Counted from the first letter of the stretch, positions 8,343-17,528 are shown. The stretch: 62,115 nucleotides of DNA from Chryseobacterium sp. (GCA_003248755.1 QFQW01000011.1:1-62115), one strand, 5' to 3'. The notes: a model not told the origin generated them from the sequence alone. A program made the numbers and translations.

Positions 8343-9701
8343 ATGAATTCTTTAGTTGATAAATATAATATTCCAGGTCCGCGTTACACCTCTTATCCCA
8401 CAGTTCCTTATTGGAATGAGGAAGATTTCACAGCAGACCTTTGGAAAAAATCAGTCATAAAATCTTTTTCGGAAAGTAATTCTGGGGAAGGGATTTCCAT
8501 ATACATTCACTTGCCTTTTTGCGAGGTGCTTTGTACATTTTGTGCTTGTCACAAGAGGATTACAAAACAGCATTCTGTGGAAGTTCCCTATCTGGAAAGT
8601 GTCCTGAAAGAATGGAAATTGTATCTCGAATTATTCGATGAAAAACCAAAACTAAAGGAACTTCATTTAGGTGGCGGAACTCCGACTTTCTTTTCTCCGG
8701 AAAATTTGAAAACACTTCTACAAGGAATTTTCAATACGGTTGATATTGCTGAAAATCAAGAATTCAGTTTTGAAGGACATCCAAATAACACAACGCGAGA
8801 ACATCTTCAAACCCTGTTTGATTTAGGTTTTAACAGGGTGAGTTTTGGAGTTCAGGATTATGATCCGAAAGTTCAGAAAGCTATTAATAGAATTCAGCCA
8901 TTCGAAAATGTGAAAAATGTGACCGAGTGGGCAAGAGAGATTGGATATAAAGGAATCAGCCATGATTTGGTTTTCGGATTGCCGCACCAGACTTGGGAAG
9001 CAACCGAATTTACTATCAGAAAAACTTTGGAGCTGAAACCAGATAGATTAGCTTTCTATTCTTACGCACACGTTCCTTGGGTAAAAGGTGTTGGACAAAG
9101 AGGTTTTGACGAAAGTGATTTGCCAAGCGGCGATGAAAAAAGAAGACTGTACGAAGACGGAAAAAAATTGTTGGAAGAGCTCGGTTACATCGAGATTGGA
9201 ATGGACCATTTCTCTTTGGAACATGATGACCTTTATCAATCCTTGACCCAGAAAAAATTGCACCGTAATTTTATGGGTTATACTTCTAGCAAAACCCAGT
9301 TGATGGTTGGTTTGGGAATGTCGGCTATTTCAGATTCCTGGTATGCTTTTGCACAGAATGTAAAAACAGTGGAGGAATATCAAAAGATTGTTGAAGAAGG
9401 TGAGATTCCGGTCTTCCGCGGACATATTTTGGATAATGAAGATTTAGTTATCAGAAAACATATTCTGAATCTGATGTGTCAATTGGAAACAAGCTGGGAC
9501 TTACAAACGTCTTTTCCTGAAATCGAAAATGCTATCGAAAAACTAAAAGAAATGGAATCTGATGGTTTGGTGGAAATCTCAGACAACCAAATTAAAATCA
9601 CAGAAAAAGGAAGAGCTTTTACACGAAATGTAGCGATGGTTTTTGACCTCAGAATGATGAGAAATAAACCAGAAACGCGGATTTTTTCGATGACGATATA
9701 G
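8343..9701 (+). CDS. hemN: Oxygen-independent coproporphyrinogen III oxidase
   Basis: This radical-SAM enzyme decarboxylates coproporphyrinogen III to protoporphyrinogen IX without oxygen, for haem synthesis. The 452-residue protein begins with MNSLVDKYNIPGPRYTSYPT, the typical HemN N-terminus. Cys60, Cys64 and Cys67 form the CxxxCxxC 4Fe-4S motif, followed by Cys69 as in HemN proper. LHLGGGTPTF and the C-terminal HemN domain (VGLGMSAISDSWYAFAQN) are present, separating it from HemW. The reading frame is open 34 codons further upstream, but the TAACTTTG promoter box and family alignment favour this start. Confidence 0.95.
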   Translation: MNSLVDKYNIPGPRYTSYPTVPYWNEEDFTADLWKKSVIKSFSESNSGEGISIYIHLPFCEVLCTFCACHKRITKQHSVEVPYLESVLKEWKLYLELFDEKPKLKELHLGGGTPTFFSPENLKTLLQGIFNTVDIAENQEFSFEGHPNNTTREHLQTLFDLGFNRVSFGVQDYDPKVQKAINRIQPFENVKNVTEWAREIGYKGISHDLVFGLPHQTWEATEFTIRKTLELKPDRLAFYSYAHVPWVKGVGQRGFDESDLPSGDEKRRLYEDGKKLLEELGYIEIGMDHFSLEHDDLYQSLTQKKLHRNFMGYTSSKTQLMVGLGMSAISDSWYAFAQNVKTVEEYQKIVEEGEIPVFRGHILDNEDLVIRKHILNLMCQLETSWDLQTSFPEIENAIEKLKEMESDGLVEISDNQIKITEKGRAFTRNVAMVFDLRMMRNKPETRIFSMTI

Positions 9702-9767
9702 TTATTTGGACTTTTAGATAATAGAGAAAAGATGATAGCCTTTCAAGCAAATTTTTTTTAATTTTTT

Positions 9768-9850
9768 GCTGAGCAAAGAGCCCTTTCTAATCTTAAAATA
9801 TTTCCAATTAGAATGAAAAAAAATCTTAGCGAACTTTGCGTTAAAAACAA
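9768..9850 (+). repeat. Dispersed approximately 80-nt repeat, copy before hydrolase gene
   Basis: It carries GCTGAGCAAAGAGCCCTTTC, CTTAAAATATTTCCAAT and AATCTTAGCGAACTTTGCG, then TTAAAAACAA, and ends 4 nt before the next start codon. Confidence 0.65.
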
Positions 9851-9853
9851 ATA

Positions 9854-10684
9854 ATGAATTTAATAAAACAAAAAAACATCATTCTCAAAGGTCAAAAAGA
9901 TTTTTTGGCTGATGCGATTTTTCCCGATTTGGATGGGAAATTGCCGCTGATTATTTTTGTTCATGGCTACAAAGGTTACAAAGATTGGGGCGCTTGGGAA
10001 TTGATGGGAGAGAAGTTTGCCGAAGCCGGATTTTATTTTGTTAAATTCAATTTTTCTCATAACGGAACCACTATTGAACATCCTGATTATTTTGCAGACT
10101 TAGAAGCTTTTGGAGAGAATAACTATTCCAAAGAATTGGACGATTTGGAAGTAATTATTAATTATTTCAAAAATCAACAAGAAGTTGATTCTAATGAAAT
10201 TATTCTATTTGGACATAGTAGAGGCGGAGGGATTTCTATAATTAAAGCTTTCGAAAATAAATCGATTTCAAAATTAATTACTTTAGCAAGTGTTTCTACT
10301 CTTGATAGATTTCCTAAAAATGAAGCTTTTGAAAATTGGAAAAATGAAGGTGTTTACTTTGTGGAAAATGCAAGAACAAAACAAAAAATGCCTCATTATT
10401 TTCAGTTTTTCGAAGACTATAAGAATAGCAAAGAAAGATTTGATGTAGAAAATGCTTGCAAAAATCTGACAATTCCAGCTTTATTTATTCACGGGTCTCG
10501 GGACGAATCTGTACAATTAAGTCATTCTGAAAACCTTAATGAATGGACAAAGGATTCTCAATTGAAAACCATTGAAAATGCTAATCATACATTTGGAGCA
10601 AAAGAACCTTGGGAAAATGTTTCTTTACCAAAAGAATTAGATGAAGCCGTTGAGGCTTGTATTGATTTTTTGAAGAAGAATTAA
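9854..10684 (+). CDS. Alpha/beta hydrolase (dienelactone-hydrolase/BAAT-like)
   Basis: This is a cytosolic serine hydrolase of unknown substrate, 276 residues. The oxyanion region HGYKGYKDWGAW lies near residue 37. The nucleophile elbow GHSRGGG places Ser122. The acid is probably Asp in HGSRDES (about residue 217) and the catalytic His is in ANHTFG (about residue 242). There is no signal peptide. The gene is convergent with the next gene; the stop codons almost touch. The family is broad, so a specific reaction cannot be named. Confidence 0.85.
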   Translation: MNLIKQKNIILKGQKDFLADAIFPDLDGKLPLIIFVHGYKGYKDWGAWELMGEKFAEAGFYFVKFNFSHNGTTIEHPDYFADLEAFGENNYSKELDDLEVIINYFKNQQEVDSNEIILFGHSRGGGISIIKAFENKSISKLITLASVSTLDRFPKNEAFENWKNEGVYFVENARTKQKMPHYFQFFEDYKNSKERFDVENACKNLTIPALFIHGSRDESVQLSHSENLNEWTKDSQLKTIENANHTFGAKEPWENVSLPKELDEAVEACIDFLKKN

Positions 10685-11149
10685 TTATTTTTTCTTCAGA
10701 AGATTATTATTTTCAATCCAGCGTTTACTATTATTGATGTCTTTTAAATACCAAACATCATTGGCATTCATCAGATAAAGGCTGTAAATAATTGGTTCTG
10801 CAATCTGTTTTCCTTCCAGATAATTGGCTCTTACGGAAACGGCATTTCGCTTTCTGATAAAGTCACCCGAAAAAATATTGGAATAAGTTTTTCCTGTGGC
10901 TTTGTCATCAATCAATTCAATTAATGTGAGACTGTTATCATCTTTGAATTCTAGGATATGTCGTTCAGAATGATCTTCGAAGTCTTCTATTAAAACAAAT
11001 TTTTTATTATTCAGAACATAGCCAGAAGCATCCCTCATTTTCTTATGTTTGATTTCTATTTTTTCTAAAAGATCATTGAGTGCAGAATAATTTTGAGAAT
11101 AAAAATAAACCGAGGAAATTAAGCTAAAAAAAAGAAGTGTTTTTTTCAT
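10685..11149 (-). CDS. Hypothetical exported protein
   Basis: This 154-residue protein has an N-terminal signal peptide (KKTLLFFSLISSVYFYSQ) with a likely cleavage after the FYSQ region. The mature part is charged, with alternating short beta-like stretches (GYVLNNKKFVLIEDF, HILEFKDDNSLTLIEL) and a C-terminal YLKDINNSKRWIENN. No catalytic motif or known domain is recognised. It is divergent from queD and convergent with the hydrolase, so it is probably a single-gene transcript in the periplasm or on the outer surface. Confidence 0.7.
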   Translation of the reverse strand: MKKTLLFFSLISSVYFYSQNYSALNDLLEKIEIKHKKMRDASGYVLNNKKFVLIEDFEDHSERHILEFKDDNSLTLIELIDDKATGKTYSNIFSGDFIRKRNAVSVRANYLEGKQIAEPIIYSLYLMNANDVWYLKDINNSKRWIENNNLLKKK

Positions 11150-11238
11150 TTTGTTTTGTGATTCTTTGCAAAAATAAAGGTTTTTGGTGAGGTAAGATAT
11201 ATTGGTATTGTTAAAAAAAATGTAAATCTATTTTTGGT

Positions 11239-11246
11239 TATCTTTG
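11239..11246 (+). promoter_or_regulatory. Putative -7 box TATCTTTG for queD
   Basis: An exact TAnnTTTG match sits 4 nt before the queD ATG, implying a nearly leaderless transcript. Confidence 0.55.
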
Positions 11247-11250
11247 CAAA

Positions 11251-11694
11251 ATGATTAGGATTACAAAAATTTTCACATTCGAAACTGCTCACGTTCTTTA
11301 TAATTATGATGGAAAATGCAAGAATATGCACGGTCATTCTTATAAGCTATTTGTAACTGTAAAAGGAAATCCAATCAACAATCTGGATGATCACAAAAAC
11401 GGAATGGTGGTCGATTTTGGAGATATCAAAAAAATCGTAAGGGAAGAAATTGTGGATATTTGGGATCACGCTGTTTTGGTGAATGGCGCTTCTCCGCACA
11501 AATCTTTAGGTGAAAATTTACAACATGAAGGTCATAAAGTGATCTTCTGTGATTATCAACCAACCTGCGAGAACATGCTTTATGATATCGCTTCAAAAAT
11601 CAAATCAAAACTTCCGGACCACATTCAATTAGCTTATCTTAAACTTCACGAGACAGAAAATTCTTACGGTGAATGGCTGGCTGAAGAAAACTAA
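11251..11694 (+). CDS. queD: 6-carboxy-5,6,7,8-tetrahydropterin synthase / PTPS-family protein
   Basis: This 147-residue enzyme converts dihydroneopterin triphosphate to 6-carboxytetrahydropterin, the first committed step to queuosine after GTP cyclohydrolase. The zinc-binding histidines are visible as FETAHVL and MHGHSYKL, with the catalytic Cys in GKCKNMHGH. The C-terminal HETENSYGEW holds the conserved Glu. Family members can have pyruvoyl-tetrahydropterin synthase activity instead; QueD is more likely in bacteria. Other que genes are not in the window. Confidence 0.9.
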   Translation: MIRITKIFTFETAHVLYNYDGKCKNMHGHSYKLFVTVKGNPINNLDDHKNGMVVDFGDIKKIVREEIVDIWDHAVLVNGASPHKSLGENLQHEGHKVIFCDYQPTCENMLYDIASKIKSKLPDHIQLAYLKLHETENSYGEWLAEEN

Positions 11695-11767
11695 TTTTTT
11701 AGTTTATTAACATAATTTTGCTATTTGCTAAAATTTTCTTAAAATTGCAATCTCAAATTAATAAACT

Positions 11768-12409
11768 ATGAAAAAACTATTTTTAGTTGGTGCTTTGGCA
11801 CTTTTCGGAGCTATGAATGCTCAAACAAAATTCGGTGTTAAAGCAGGTTATGCATTATCAACGATGAATATTAATGAAAATGATTTAGGTTCTCTGAAAT
11901 CTAAGTCAGGATTCTATGTTGGTGGATTAGTAGAACATTCATTAACTGAAAAATTTGCTTTACAGGCAGAATTGCAATATGCTAACTTAGGTGCCAAAGT
12001 TGAGGAGTCAGAATCAGGAATTACTGTAACCGAAAACATTAATATGAACAGAATATTGTTGCCAATCTCAGCAAAATATTTTGTAACTCCTAATTTTGGA
12101 ATTTATGGTGGACCTTTTGTAAGCTTCAAGGCAAGCAATAAAGTTAACATCAAGGTTAAAGGTACTTCTGTTGACGCAGAGACTCAAGATGAGATTAATG
12201 ACTATGAAAAAATACTTGAAGATTACATCAATGGTGGTTTGAAATCTTCTGAATTTGGATTGTTCTTTGGTGCTGAAGTAAAAGTTTTCAAAGGATTATT
12301 TGCTGACGCTCGTTATAGTTTTGGACTTTCAAATCAAATTAAAAACCCGGTTGACGGAGAGAAGTCAAAGTTGAATTTTCTACAATTGGGATTAGGTTAT
12401 AAATTCTAA
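11768..12409 (+). CDS. Outer-membrane beta-barrel protein (PorT-like/OmpA-like fold)
   Basis: This 213-residue protein has a signal peptide (KKLFLVGALALFGAMNAQ). It is made of alternating amphipathic strands ending in aromatic residues, starting KFGVKAGYALST and ending LNFLQLGLGYKF, with the terminal Phe needed for outer-membrane insertion. This is the outer-membrane beta-barrel (porin-family OMP_b-brl) architecture common in Bacteroidota. Substrate is unknown. An acidic linker (about residues 135-158) is probably a surface loop. A terminator follows. Confidence 0.82.
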   Translation: MKKLFLVGALALFGAMNAQTKFGVKAGYALSTMNINENDLGSLKSKSGFYVGGLVEHSLTEKFALQAELQYANLGAKVEESESGITVTENINMNRILLPISAKYFVTPNFGIYGGPFVSFKASNKVNIKVKGTSVDAETQDEINDYEKILEDYINGGLKSSEFGLFFGAEVKVFKGLFADARYSFGLSNQIKNPVDGEKSKLNFLQLGLGYKF

Positions 12410-12433
12410 TTCATCATTTAAATAAATCAAAAG

Positions 12434-12457
12434 CCTCGCAAATCGCGAGGTTTTTTT
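12434..12457 (+). terminator. Rho-independent terminator between barrel gene and namZ
   Basis: Stem CCTCGC / GCGAGG with loop AAATC and a following T-run. It lies between two converging genes, the T-run reaching the namZ stop codon. Confidence 0.88.
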
Positions 12458-13652
12458 AATTGGGATAGACAATATATCTCTGTCTTATTTTTTCAAAATT
12501 AGTTAAATCTTTTTTCCAACTATTTTTGATTTCTTTTTCAGATTTTCCAGCAATGATTTGTTTTCTGAGTTCATCACTTCCAGCCAATTTATCAAAAAAT
12601 AAATTTTTAAGGAAGAAATCCTGCTGAGGATTTTTATAATTTTTATAAGCCTTCAAAAGCCATTCGAGATTCAGTTCCCGTAAATCTCTAGAGTAATTGC
12701 TGAGGTTTTCTCCGTAACATAATTTCCCGTTTAGGAAAGGATCTTTTGCACCATCGGTTGGTTTTGGAGTAAATTGGTAGGAGAAATCCTTTGTCCAAGG
12801 CGAACCATAGATTTGAAAAGGCAAATCTGTTCCTCTTCCTACAGAAACCTGAGTTCCTTCAAAAAAACAGAGACTTGGATAGAGATTGATGGCCTTATCA
12901 TTTGGAAGATTAGGAGAAGGTTTGTCAGAAACACCGTAACGCTGCTGTTTATGATAATTCAGCATTGGGATCAAAGTATATTTTGTTTGGATTCCATTTT
13001 TTAACCACTTTTCACCATTTACCATTTTTCCATATTCTCCAATCGTTAAACCATAAATGACAGGAACATTATGTAAGCCGATAAAACTTTTCCATTGGTT
13101 TCTCATCATTGGTCCGTCTGTGTAACCATCGTGTGGATTCGGTCTGTCAAGGACAATCACTTCAACATTATTTTCCGCCGCCGCTTCCATGATGTAAGAT
13201 AATGTCGAGATATAAGTATAAAATCTTACCCCAACATCTTGGATATCAAATAAGATTATGTCAACATCTTTCAGATACTCTGCTTTTGGTTTTTTGTTGT
13301 CGCCATAAAGTGAAACAATTGGCAATCCTGTTTTTGTATCAATACCACTTTTAACGTATTCTCCAGCATCAGCAGTTCCTCGGAAGCCATGTTCAGGCGC
13401 AAAAATAGATTTGATTTTTATATTATTTTCGACCAAGAAATCAACCAAGTGTTTTTTATTTTTCAGAAGACTGGTTTGATTGGCAGCGACAATAACATTT
13501 TTGTTTTTCAATAAAGAAAGATACAATTCCGGTCTGTCTGTAGCGTTAGCAAAACAGTCTTGGGATTGGGCTTGGGACTTAAAAAAAGTTAATGGACTAA
13601 AATAAATTAGCAGGATAAAAACTAAAGTTTTATTTTTGAAGCTTAAAATCAT
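12456..13652 (-). CDS. namZ: Exo-beta-N-acetylmuramidase NamZ family protein (DUF1343)
   Basis: Characterised family members release terminal MurNAc from peptidoglycan fragments during cell-wall recycling. The 398-residue protein begins with a signal peptide (KNKTLVFILLIYF to QAQS), so it acts outside the cytoplasm. Family motifs seen in order are NVIVAANQTSLL, FAPEHGFRG, LFDIQDVGVRFYTYI and VLDRPNPHDGY. The ATG at 13652 is preferred over an in-frame ATG 57 nt upstream, which would place 19 residues before the signal peptide. The start lies 4 nt from that of the divergent permease gene. Confidence 0.88.
   Translation of the reverse strand: MILSFKNKTLVFILLIYFSPLTFFKSQAQSQDCFANATDRPELYLSLLKNKNVIVAANQTSLLKNKKHLVDFLVENNIKIKSIFAPEHGFRGTADAGEYVKSGIDTKTGLPIVSLYGDNKKPKAEYLKDVDIILFDIQDVGVRFYTYISTLSYIMEAAAENNVEVIVLDRPNPHDGYTDGPMMRNQWKSFIGLHNVPVIYGLTIGEYGKMVNGEKWLKNGIQTKYTLIPMLNYHKQQRYGVSDKPSPNLPNDKAINLYPSLCFFEGTQVSVGRGTDLPFQIYGSPWTKDFSYQFTPKPTDGAKDPFLNGKLCYGENLSNYSRDLRELNLEWLLKAYKNYKNPQQDFFLKNLFFDKLAGSDELRKQIIAGKSEKEIKNSWKKDLTNFEKIRQRYIVYPN
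13631..13638 (+). promoter_or_regulatory. Putative -7 box TATTTTTG for the permease gene
   Basis: An exact TAnnTTTG match lies inside the beginning of namZ. It covers the TTG at 13636, which would then be upstream of the transcript start and unusable as a start codon; this supports translation from the TTG at 13657. Confidence 0.5.
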
Positions 13653-13656
13653 TGAA

Positions 13657-14886
13657 TTGAAATTTCCGTTATATTTCTCGAAAAAGATAGCGTTTTCCAA
13701 AGATAACAAAAATAATCTCTCAAAGGTGATTGTCTATATTGGTAGGCTTTCAGTTGCTTTGGGTATTATTGTTTCCTTGATTACGATTTCCACAGGTCTG
13801 GGTTCCAAAGAAGCTATAGAAGACAGGATTTCCAATTTCAGTGGCGATATTTCTGTGAGATCTACACGATCCAACTCTTCCTATAATTCTTCTGTTTTGG
13901 ATACAAAAGGTTTGGATACAAAACAGATTAATTCTATTGAAGGTGTTGCCGGTTTACAATCTTATGCATCAGTAAGTGGAATTTTGAGAACTGAAAATAA
14001 TTTTGCTGGTGTCATCCTGAAAGGTGTTGGGAAAGATTTTGATAAAGAACGTTTTCAACCGTTTATGATTTCGGGTTCAATTCCGGATTATAAAGAGGAT
14101 GGTTACAATAATGAAATTATTTTGTCCGAAAAAATTGCGAACGATCTTTTTCTCAAAGTCAGTGACAGCATTGTTGCCATTTTTTCAAAAGAAGATCAAA
14201 AACCGATTTACAGAAAGTTTTTAATCAAAGGGATTTACAAAACCGATATCAAACTCGTGGACGATCTTTATATGATTGGCGATATTAATCACGTCCGCAA
14301 AGTGATGAACATGAATGATAAAGAGATTGGAGGATTGGATATTTTCTTAAAAGATACAGACAAAATAGATTCCGTATTTCCTCAAATCGAAAAATATATC
14401 GGATATAAAAATTATGCAGAAAAAGTCACCGAAAAATATCCGCAGATTCTTGATTGGGTCAACATTTTCAATCAGAACATCTCTTTGATTATAACAATAA
14501 TGCTTTTAGTGGTGGTCATCAATATCGTAATGGTTTTACTGATTTTAATTATCGAAAGAACCAACTCTATAGGGCTTCTGAAAACATTTGGTGCATCAAA
14601 CGGTCAAATCCGGTCGATATTTATTAATTACACATTGATGATTATGATTCCCGGATTGCTAGCTGGGAATGTAATTGGAATTGGATTGTTATTAATTCAA
14701 AAATATACAGGAATTATCAAGTTGGACCCGGAGAATTACTTCATCAGTACAGTTCCGGTAGATCTTAACCCGTTATATATCATTTCTGTTTCCGTTGGGA
14801 TTTTTATCGTTTCTGGAATTGCGATGATACTCCCAAGTTACCTCATCAGTAAAATTTCACCTGTAAAATCAATTAAATACAGTTAA
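13657..14886 (+). CDS. ABC transporter permease, FtsX/LolC-E type
   Basis: This membrane protein (about 409 residues) of the MacB/LolC/FtsX superfamily has an N-terminal helix (VIVYIGRLSVALGIIVSLITIS), a large periplasmic core domain (about 50-260), and three C-terminal helices with the FtsX segment ILIIERTNSIGLLKTFGAS, ending in SPVKSIKYS. Such permeases move lipoproteins or other hydrophobic cargo with an ATPase partner, which is absent here. The TTG at 13657 gives MKFPLYFSKKIAFS, a natural start. An upstream in-frame TTG at 13636 overlaps a promoter box and is disfavoured. Confidence 0.85.
   Translation: MKFPLYFSKKIAFSKDNKNNLSKVIVYIGRLSVALGIIVSLITISTGLGSKEAIEDRISNFSGDISVRSTRSNSSYNSSVLDTKGLDTKQINSIEGVAGLQSYASVSGILRTENNFAGVILKGVGKDFDKERFQPFMISGSIPDYKEDGYNNEIILSEKIANDLFLKVSDSIVAIFSKEDQKPIYRKFLIKGIYKTDIKLVDDLYMIGDINHVRKVMNMNDKEIGGLDIFLKDTDKIDSVFPQIEKYIGYKNYAEKVTEKYPQILDWVNIFNQNISLIITIMLLVVVINIVMVLLILIIERTNSIGLLKTFGASNGQIRSIFINYTLMIMIPGLLAGNVIGIGLLLIQKYTGIIKLDPENYFISTVPVDLNPLYIISVSVGIFIVSGIAMILPSYLISKISPVKSIKYS
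13682..13689 (-). promoter_or_regulatory. Possible -7 box TATCTTTT for namZ
   Basis: On the minus strand, a 7-of-8 match to TAnnTTTG lies 29 nt before the namZ ATG, within the permease coding sequence. Confidence 0.3.
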
Positions 14887-14976
14887 AAAATTATTGTAAT
14901 TTGAGCAACTGTTTCCGTATTCTACTTAAGAGGGACTACGTGGGATTCGTTTTCAAAAAAATTATAAATATAAATT

Positions 14977-15960
14977 ATGAAATATTATAACAATATAGTC
15001 GAAACAATTGGTAACACGCCTTTGGTAAAACTGAACAAAGTATTAGGAGAAGATTTTCCGGCTTTGGTTTTGGCAAAAGTAGAGACGACCAATCCTGGAA
15101 ATTCTGTAAAAGACAGAATGGCGCTTAAGATGATCGAGGATGCGGAAAAAGACGGTCGTCTGAAACCTGGCGGAACGATCATAGAAGGAACTTCCGGAAA
15201 TACAGGAATGGGATTGGCTTTGGTTGCAATCCAAAAAGGTTACAAATGTATATTCGTTACTAACTCCAAGCAGTCCAAAGAAAAATGTGATATTCTTCGT
15301 GCAGTTGGTGCAGAAGTAATTGTTTGTCCAACAGATGTTAAACCGACAGATCCACGTTCATACTATTCAGTTTCCAAAAGATTGGCAACTGAAACAGAAA
15401 ATGGCTGGTACGTGAACCAATATGATAATTTGTCGAACAGACAAGCCCATTACGAAAGTACAGCACCGGAAATCTGGGAACAAACGGAAGGGAAATTGAC
15501 TCATTTCGTGGTTGGAGCAGGAACAGGCGGAACTATTACAGGTTGTGGGAAATTCTTCAAAGAAAAAAATCCTAATATCAAAGTAATAGGAGTTGATACT
15601 TACGGCTCAATTTTGAAAGAAATCCACGAGACAGGAGAGATTCATCTGAATCATGCATATACTTACATTACGGAAGGTATTGGCGAAGATATTCTTCCTG
15701 AGAATTATGATATGAGTGTCATCGACCATTTTGAAAAAGTAACGGATAAAGATGGTGCGATCTATGCAAGAAAATTAGCTAAAGAAGAAGGGATTTTCTG
15801 TGGTTATTCTGCAGGAAGTGCGATTTCGTCTTTGGTTCAGATGAAAGACCAATTTACAAAAGATGACATCATTGTCGTTCTGCTTCACGACCACGGTTCC
15901 CGTTACGTTGGGAAAATATACAACGATGAGTGGATGAAGGAAATGGGTTGGCTGGATTAA
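14977..15960 (+). CDS. PLP-dependent cysteine synthase / cystathionine beta-synthase family enzyme
   Basis: This 327-residue fold-type II PLP enzyme has the PLP-binding lysine Lys45 in NPGNSVKDR. The phosphate and substrate loop EGTSGNTG lies at 70-77, the glycine-rich GAGTGGTITG near 190 and the C-terminal GYSAGSA near 270. It could make cysteine from O-acetylserine and sulfide (CysK) or condense serine with homocysteine (CBS). The tail EEGIFCGYSAGSAI and the KxPGG-type spacing are more like the CBS catalytic core, but no CBS regulatory domain is present. The precise reaction is open. Confidence 0.85.
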   Translation: MKYYNNIVETIGNTPLVKLNKVLGEDFPALVLAKVETTNPGNSVKDRMALKMIEDAEKDGRLKPGGTIIEGTSGNTGMGLALVAIQKGYKCIFVTNSKQSKEKCDILRAVGAEVIVCPTDVKPTDPRSYYSVSKRLATETENGWYVNQYDNLSNRQAHYESTAPEIWEQTEGKLTHFVVGAGTGGTITGCGKFFKEKNPNIKVIGVDTYGSILKEIHETGEIHLNHAYTYITEGIGEDILPENYDMSVIDHFEKVTDKDGAIYARKLAKEEGIFCGYSAGSAISSLVQMKDQFTKDDIIVVLLHDHGSRYVGKIYNDEWMKEMGWLD

Positions 15961-15993
15961 TTATAAATGATAATTTATCAATGATAAAAGATA

Positions 15994-16023
15994 AAACCGC
16001 TGTCGAGAGATAGCGGTTTTTTT
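15994..16023 (+). terminator. Rho-independent terminator after the cysteine-synthase-like gene
   Basis: Stem AAACCGCT / AGCGGTTT followed by T's. It lies between converging genes and may work in both directions. Confidence 0.88.
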
Positions 16024-16028
16024 AATTA

Positions 16029-16676
16029 TTAAGAAAGGAATTGATTCCCAGAAACATATAAGTCAAAATCAATTGACAAGTTCAGATTATTTAATTTTCG
16101 GATAACTTCTTTAGATAAATTTGGCCCTCCAATCATTCCATTTCCATTGTGGAACTTCATATTGACTTGAATGTAGCCGTTTGCAATATCAGTTAATTTC
16201 TTAATTCCAGCGATATCATTTTCTAATTCTGAAATTAATTGGTTGAGTTTTCCATCAAAACTATCAGTTTTTTTATTTGGCTCGATGATGATACTGCTAA
16301 AAGTATAATTACCTTTTCCAAATTTTCTCTTGTCTCCCTTATTCCAGCAATCTGTTATTTGAAGTTTTGTAATTTGCTTTAATTCGTCTTCTGATAAATT
16401 TTCAGAGGTTGCTCTAAAATAAATAGAAATATAAGGTTCGGTAGAAATTCCAGAAATTTCTTTTTTTATTGAATCAATGTAAAATGTAAGATAGAACCTT
16501 TCCCCAACAATTGGTAAATAAACAGTAATTTCATTATTATTAATGATAATATTTTCAATTTTGATAATATCATCAATATAAACAGGAGAATGAATTTCTA
16601 AGATTTGCTCTGTAAACCCCAAGCTTTTATTCTCGATTTCAGTTTGAATAAGATTAATTATTTCTAATTCTGTCAT
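16029..16676 (-). CDS. DUF4279-like hypothetical protein
   Basis: This 215-residue cytosolic protein lacks a signal peptide. The second half follows the DUF4279 pattern as I know it: YISIYFRATSENLS, then LQITDCWNKGDKRKFG, a region of paired helices (LNQLISELENDIAGIKKL), and a final strand-helix-strand with LSKEVIRKLNNLNLSIDFDLY. Such proteins are often found as single genes or as immunity-like proteins; the function is unknown. It is 9 nt downstream of the isoaspartyl peptidase on the same strand and may be co-transcribed. Confidence 0.6.
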   Translation of the reverse strand: MTELEIINLIQTEIENKSLGFTEQILEIHSPVYIDDIIKIENIIINNNEITVYLPIVGERFYLTFYIDSIKKEISGISTEPYISIYFRATSENLSEDELKQITKLQITDCWNKGDKRKFGKGNYTFSSIIIEPNKKTDSFDGKLNQLISELENDIAGIKKLTDIANGYIQVNMKFHNGNGMIGGPNLSKEVIRKLNNLNLSIDFDLYVSGNQFLS

Positions 16677-16685
16677 TCTTATATT

Positions 16686-17528
16686 TTAACTAAAAACCTC
16701 AAAATCCACCCCGTCAAAACTAGCAAAAACCATCGTCGGATAAGAATCCTGATGAAAGACATTTCCTTCAGAATCAATCCCGATGGCGCCGGCAAAACCG
16801 TCAATTTCTTTCAGCTCCTCAAAGGTTCTGTCAAAAGCATTTTCTATAGTTAAGCCATCTGTTACCCGGGTTACTATTTTGGCGGCAGTCGCATTGCTCA
16901 CAATATCTTCGCCAACGCCTGTGCAACTGACAGCACAAAATTTGTTGGCGAAATTCCCTGCAACAGTTGCAGAATCGGAGATTCTTCCGGGGATTTCAAA
17001 ACCTTTTCCGCCAGTTGAAGTTGCAACGGCAAGTTTTCCGTGTTTGTCAATTGCAACAGCGCCAACAGTTCCTTTTCCTCCGTTTTTTAGCTTCTCTTCA
17101 TATTCTTTTTTACGCTGTGGGATTTCTGTTGAGAAATCTCCGAACCCATTTTCAGAAGCATAAATTTTCGCACCATTTCCACCCAAAACACGGTCGTCTT
17201 CTTTCATCAGTTCTTTTGCAACAAAAATAGGATTCTTAACATCTTGAATATTAATCACACCACTCATTTTCTGGGTTTCACCATTCATAATAGCAGCGCT
17301 CATCCGGATAACACCGTCACTTTGGATTTGTGAACCGATTCCGGCATTGTACAATTCATCATCTTCCAAAAGCGAAACCGCGTAAGCAACCGTATCAAAA
17401 GCCGAATTGCCTTCTAAAAATTCGTAAGATTTTTTCGCAATGTCTTTCAGCGAGTTTTGTTTTGCTAATTTGACTTCGTTGCTTTGACTGCTTTCGGAGA
17501 AAAATCCGCCGTGAATGATTATTTTCAT
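16686..17528 (-). CDS. Isoaspartyl peptidase / L-asparaginase (Ntn-hydrolase family T2)
   Basis: This plant-type asparaginase/isoaspartyl dipeptidase matures by autoproteolysis. The 280-residue protein has HGG at residues 6-8, NAGIGS at 61-66, and the cleavage site GGKGTVGAVAID, with Thr154 the expected nucleophile. GRISDSAT (181-188) lines the active site. Family members hydrolyse beta-Asp dipeptides, including beta-Asp-Arg. Its position beside cyanophycinase and cyanophycin synthetase points to beta-Asp-Arg as the substrate, the product of cyanophycinase. That role is inferred from context. Confidence 0.9.
   Translation of the reverse strand: MKIIIHGGFFSESSQSNEVKLAKQNSLKDIAKKSYEFLEGNSAFDTVAYAVSLLEDDELYNAGIGSQIQSDGVIRMSAAIMNGETQKMSGVINIQDVKNPIFVAKELMKEDDRVLGGNGAKIYASENGFGDFSTEIPQRKKEYEEKLKNGGKGTVGAVAIDKHGKLAVATSTGGKGFEIPGRISDSATVAGNFANKFCAVSCTGVGEDIVSNATAAKIVTRVTDGLTIENAFDRTFEELKEIDGFAGAIGIDSEGNVFHQDSYPTMVFASFDGVDFEVFS

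Noticed and set aside
13636..13656. TTG at 13636 as permease start
   Set aside because: It is inside the TATTTTTG box and would precede the predicted transcript start.
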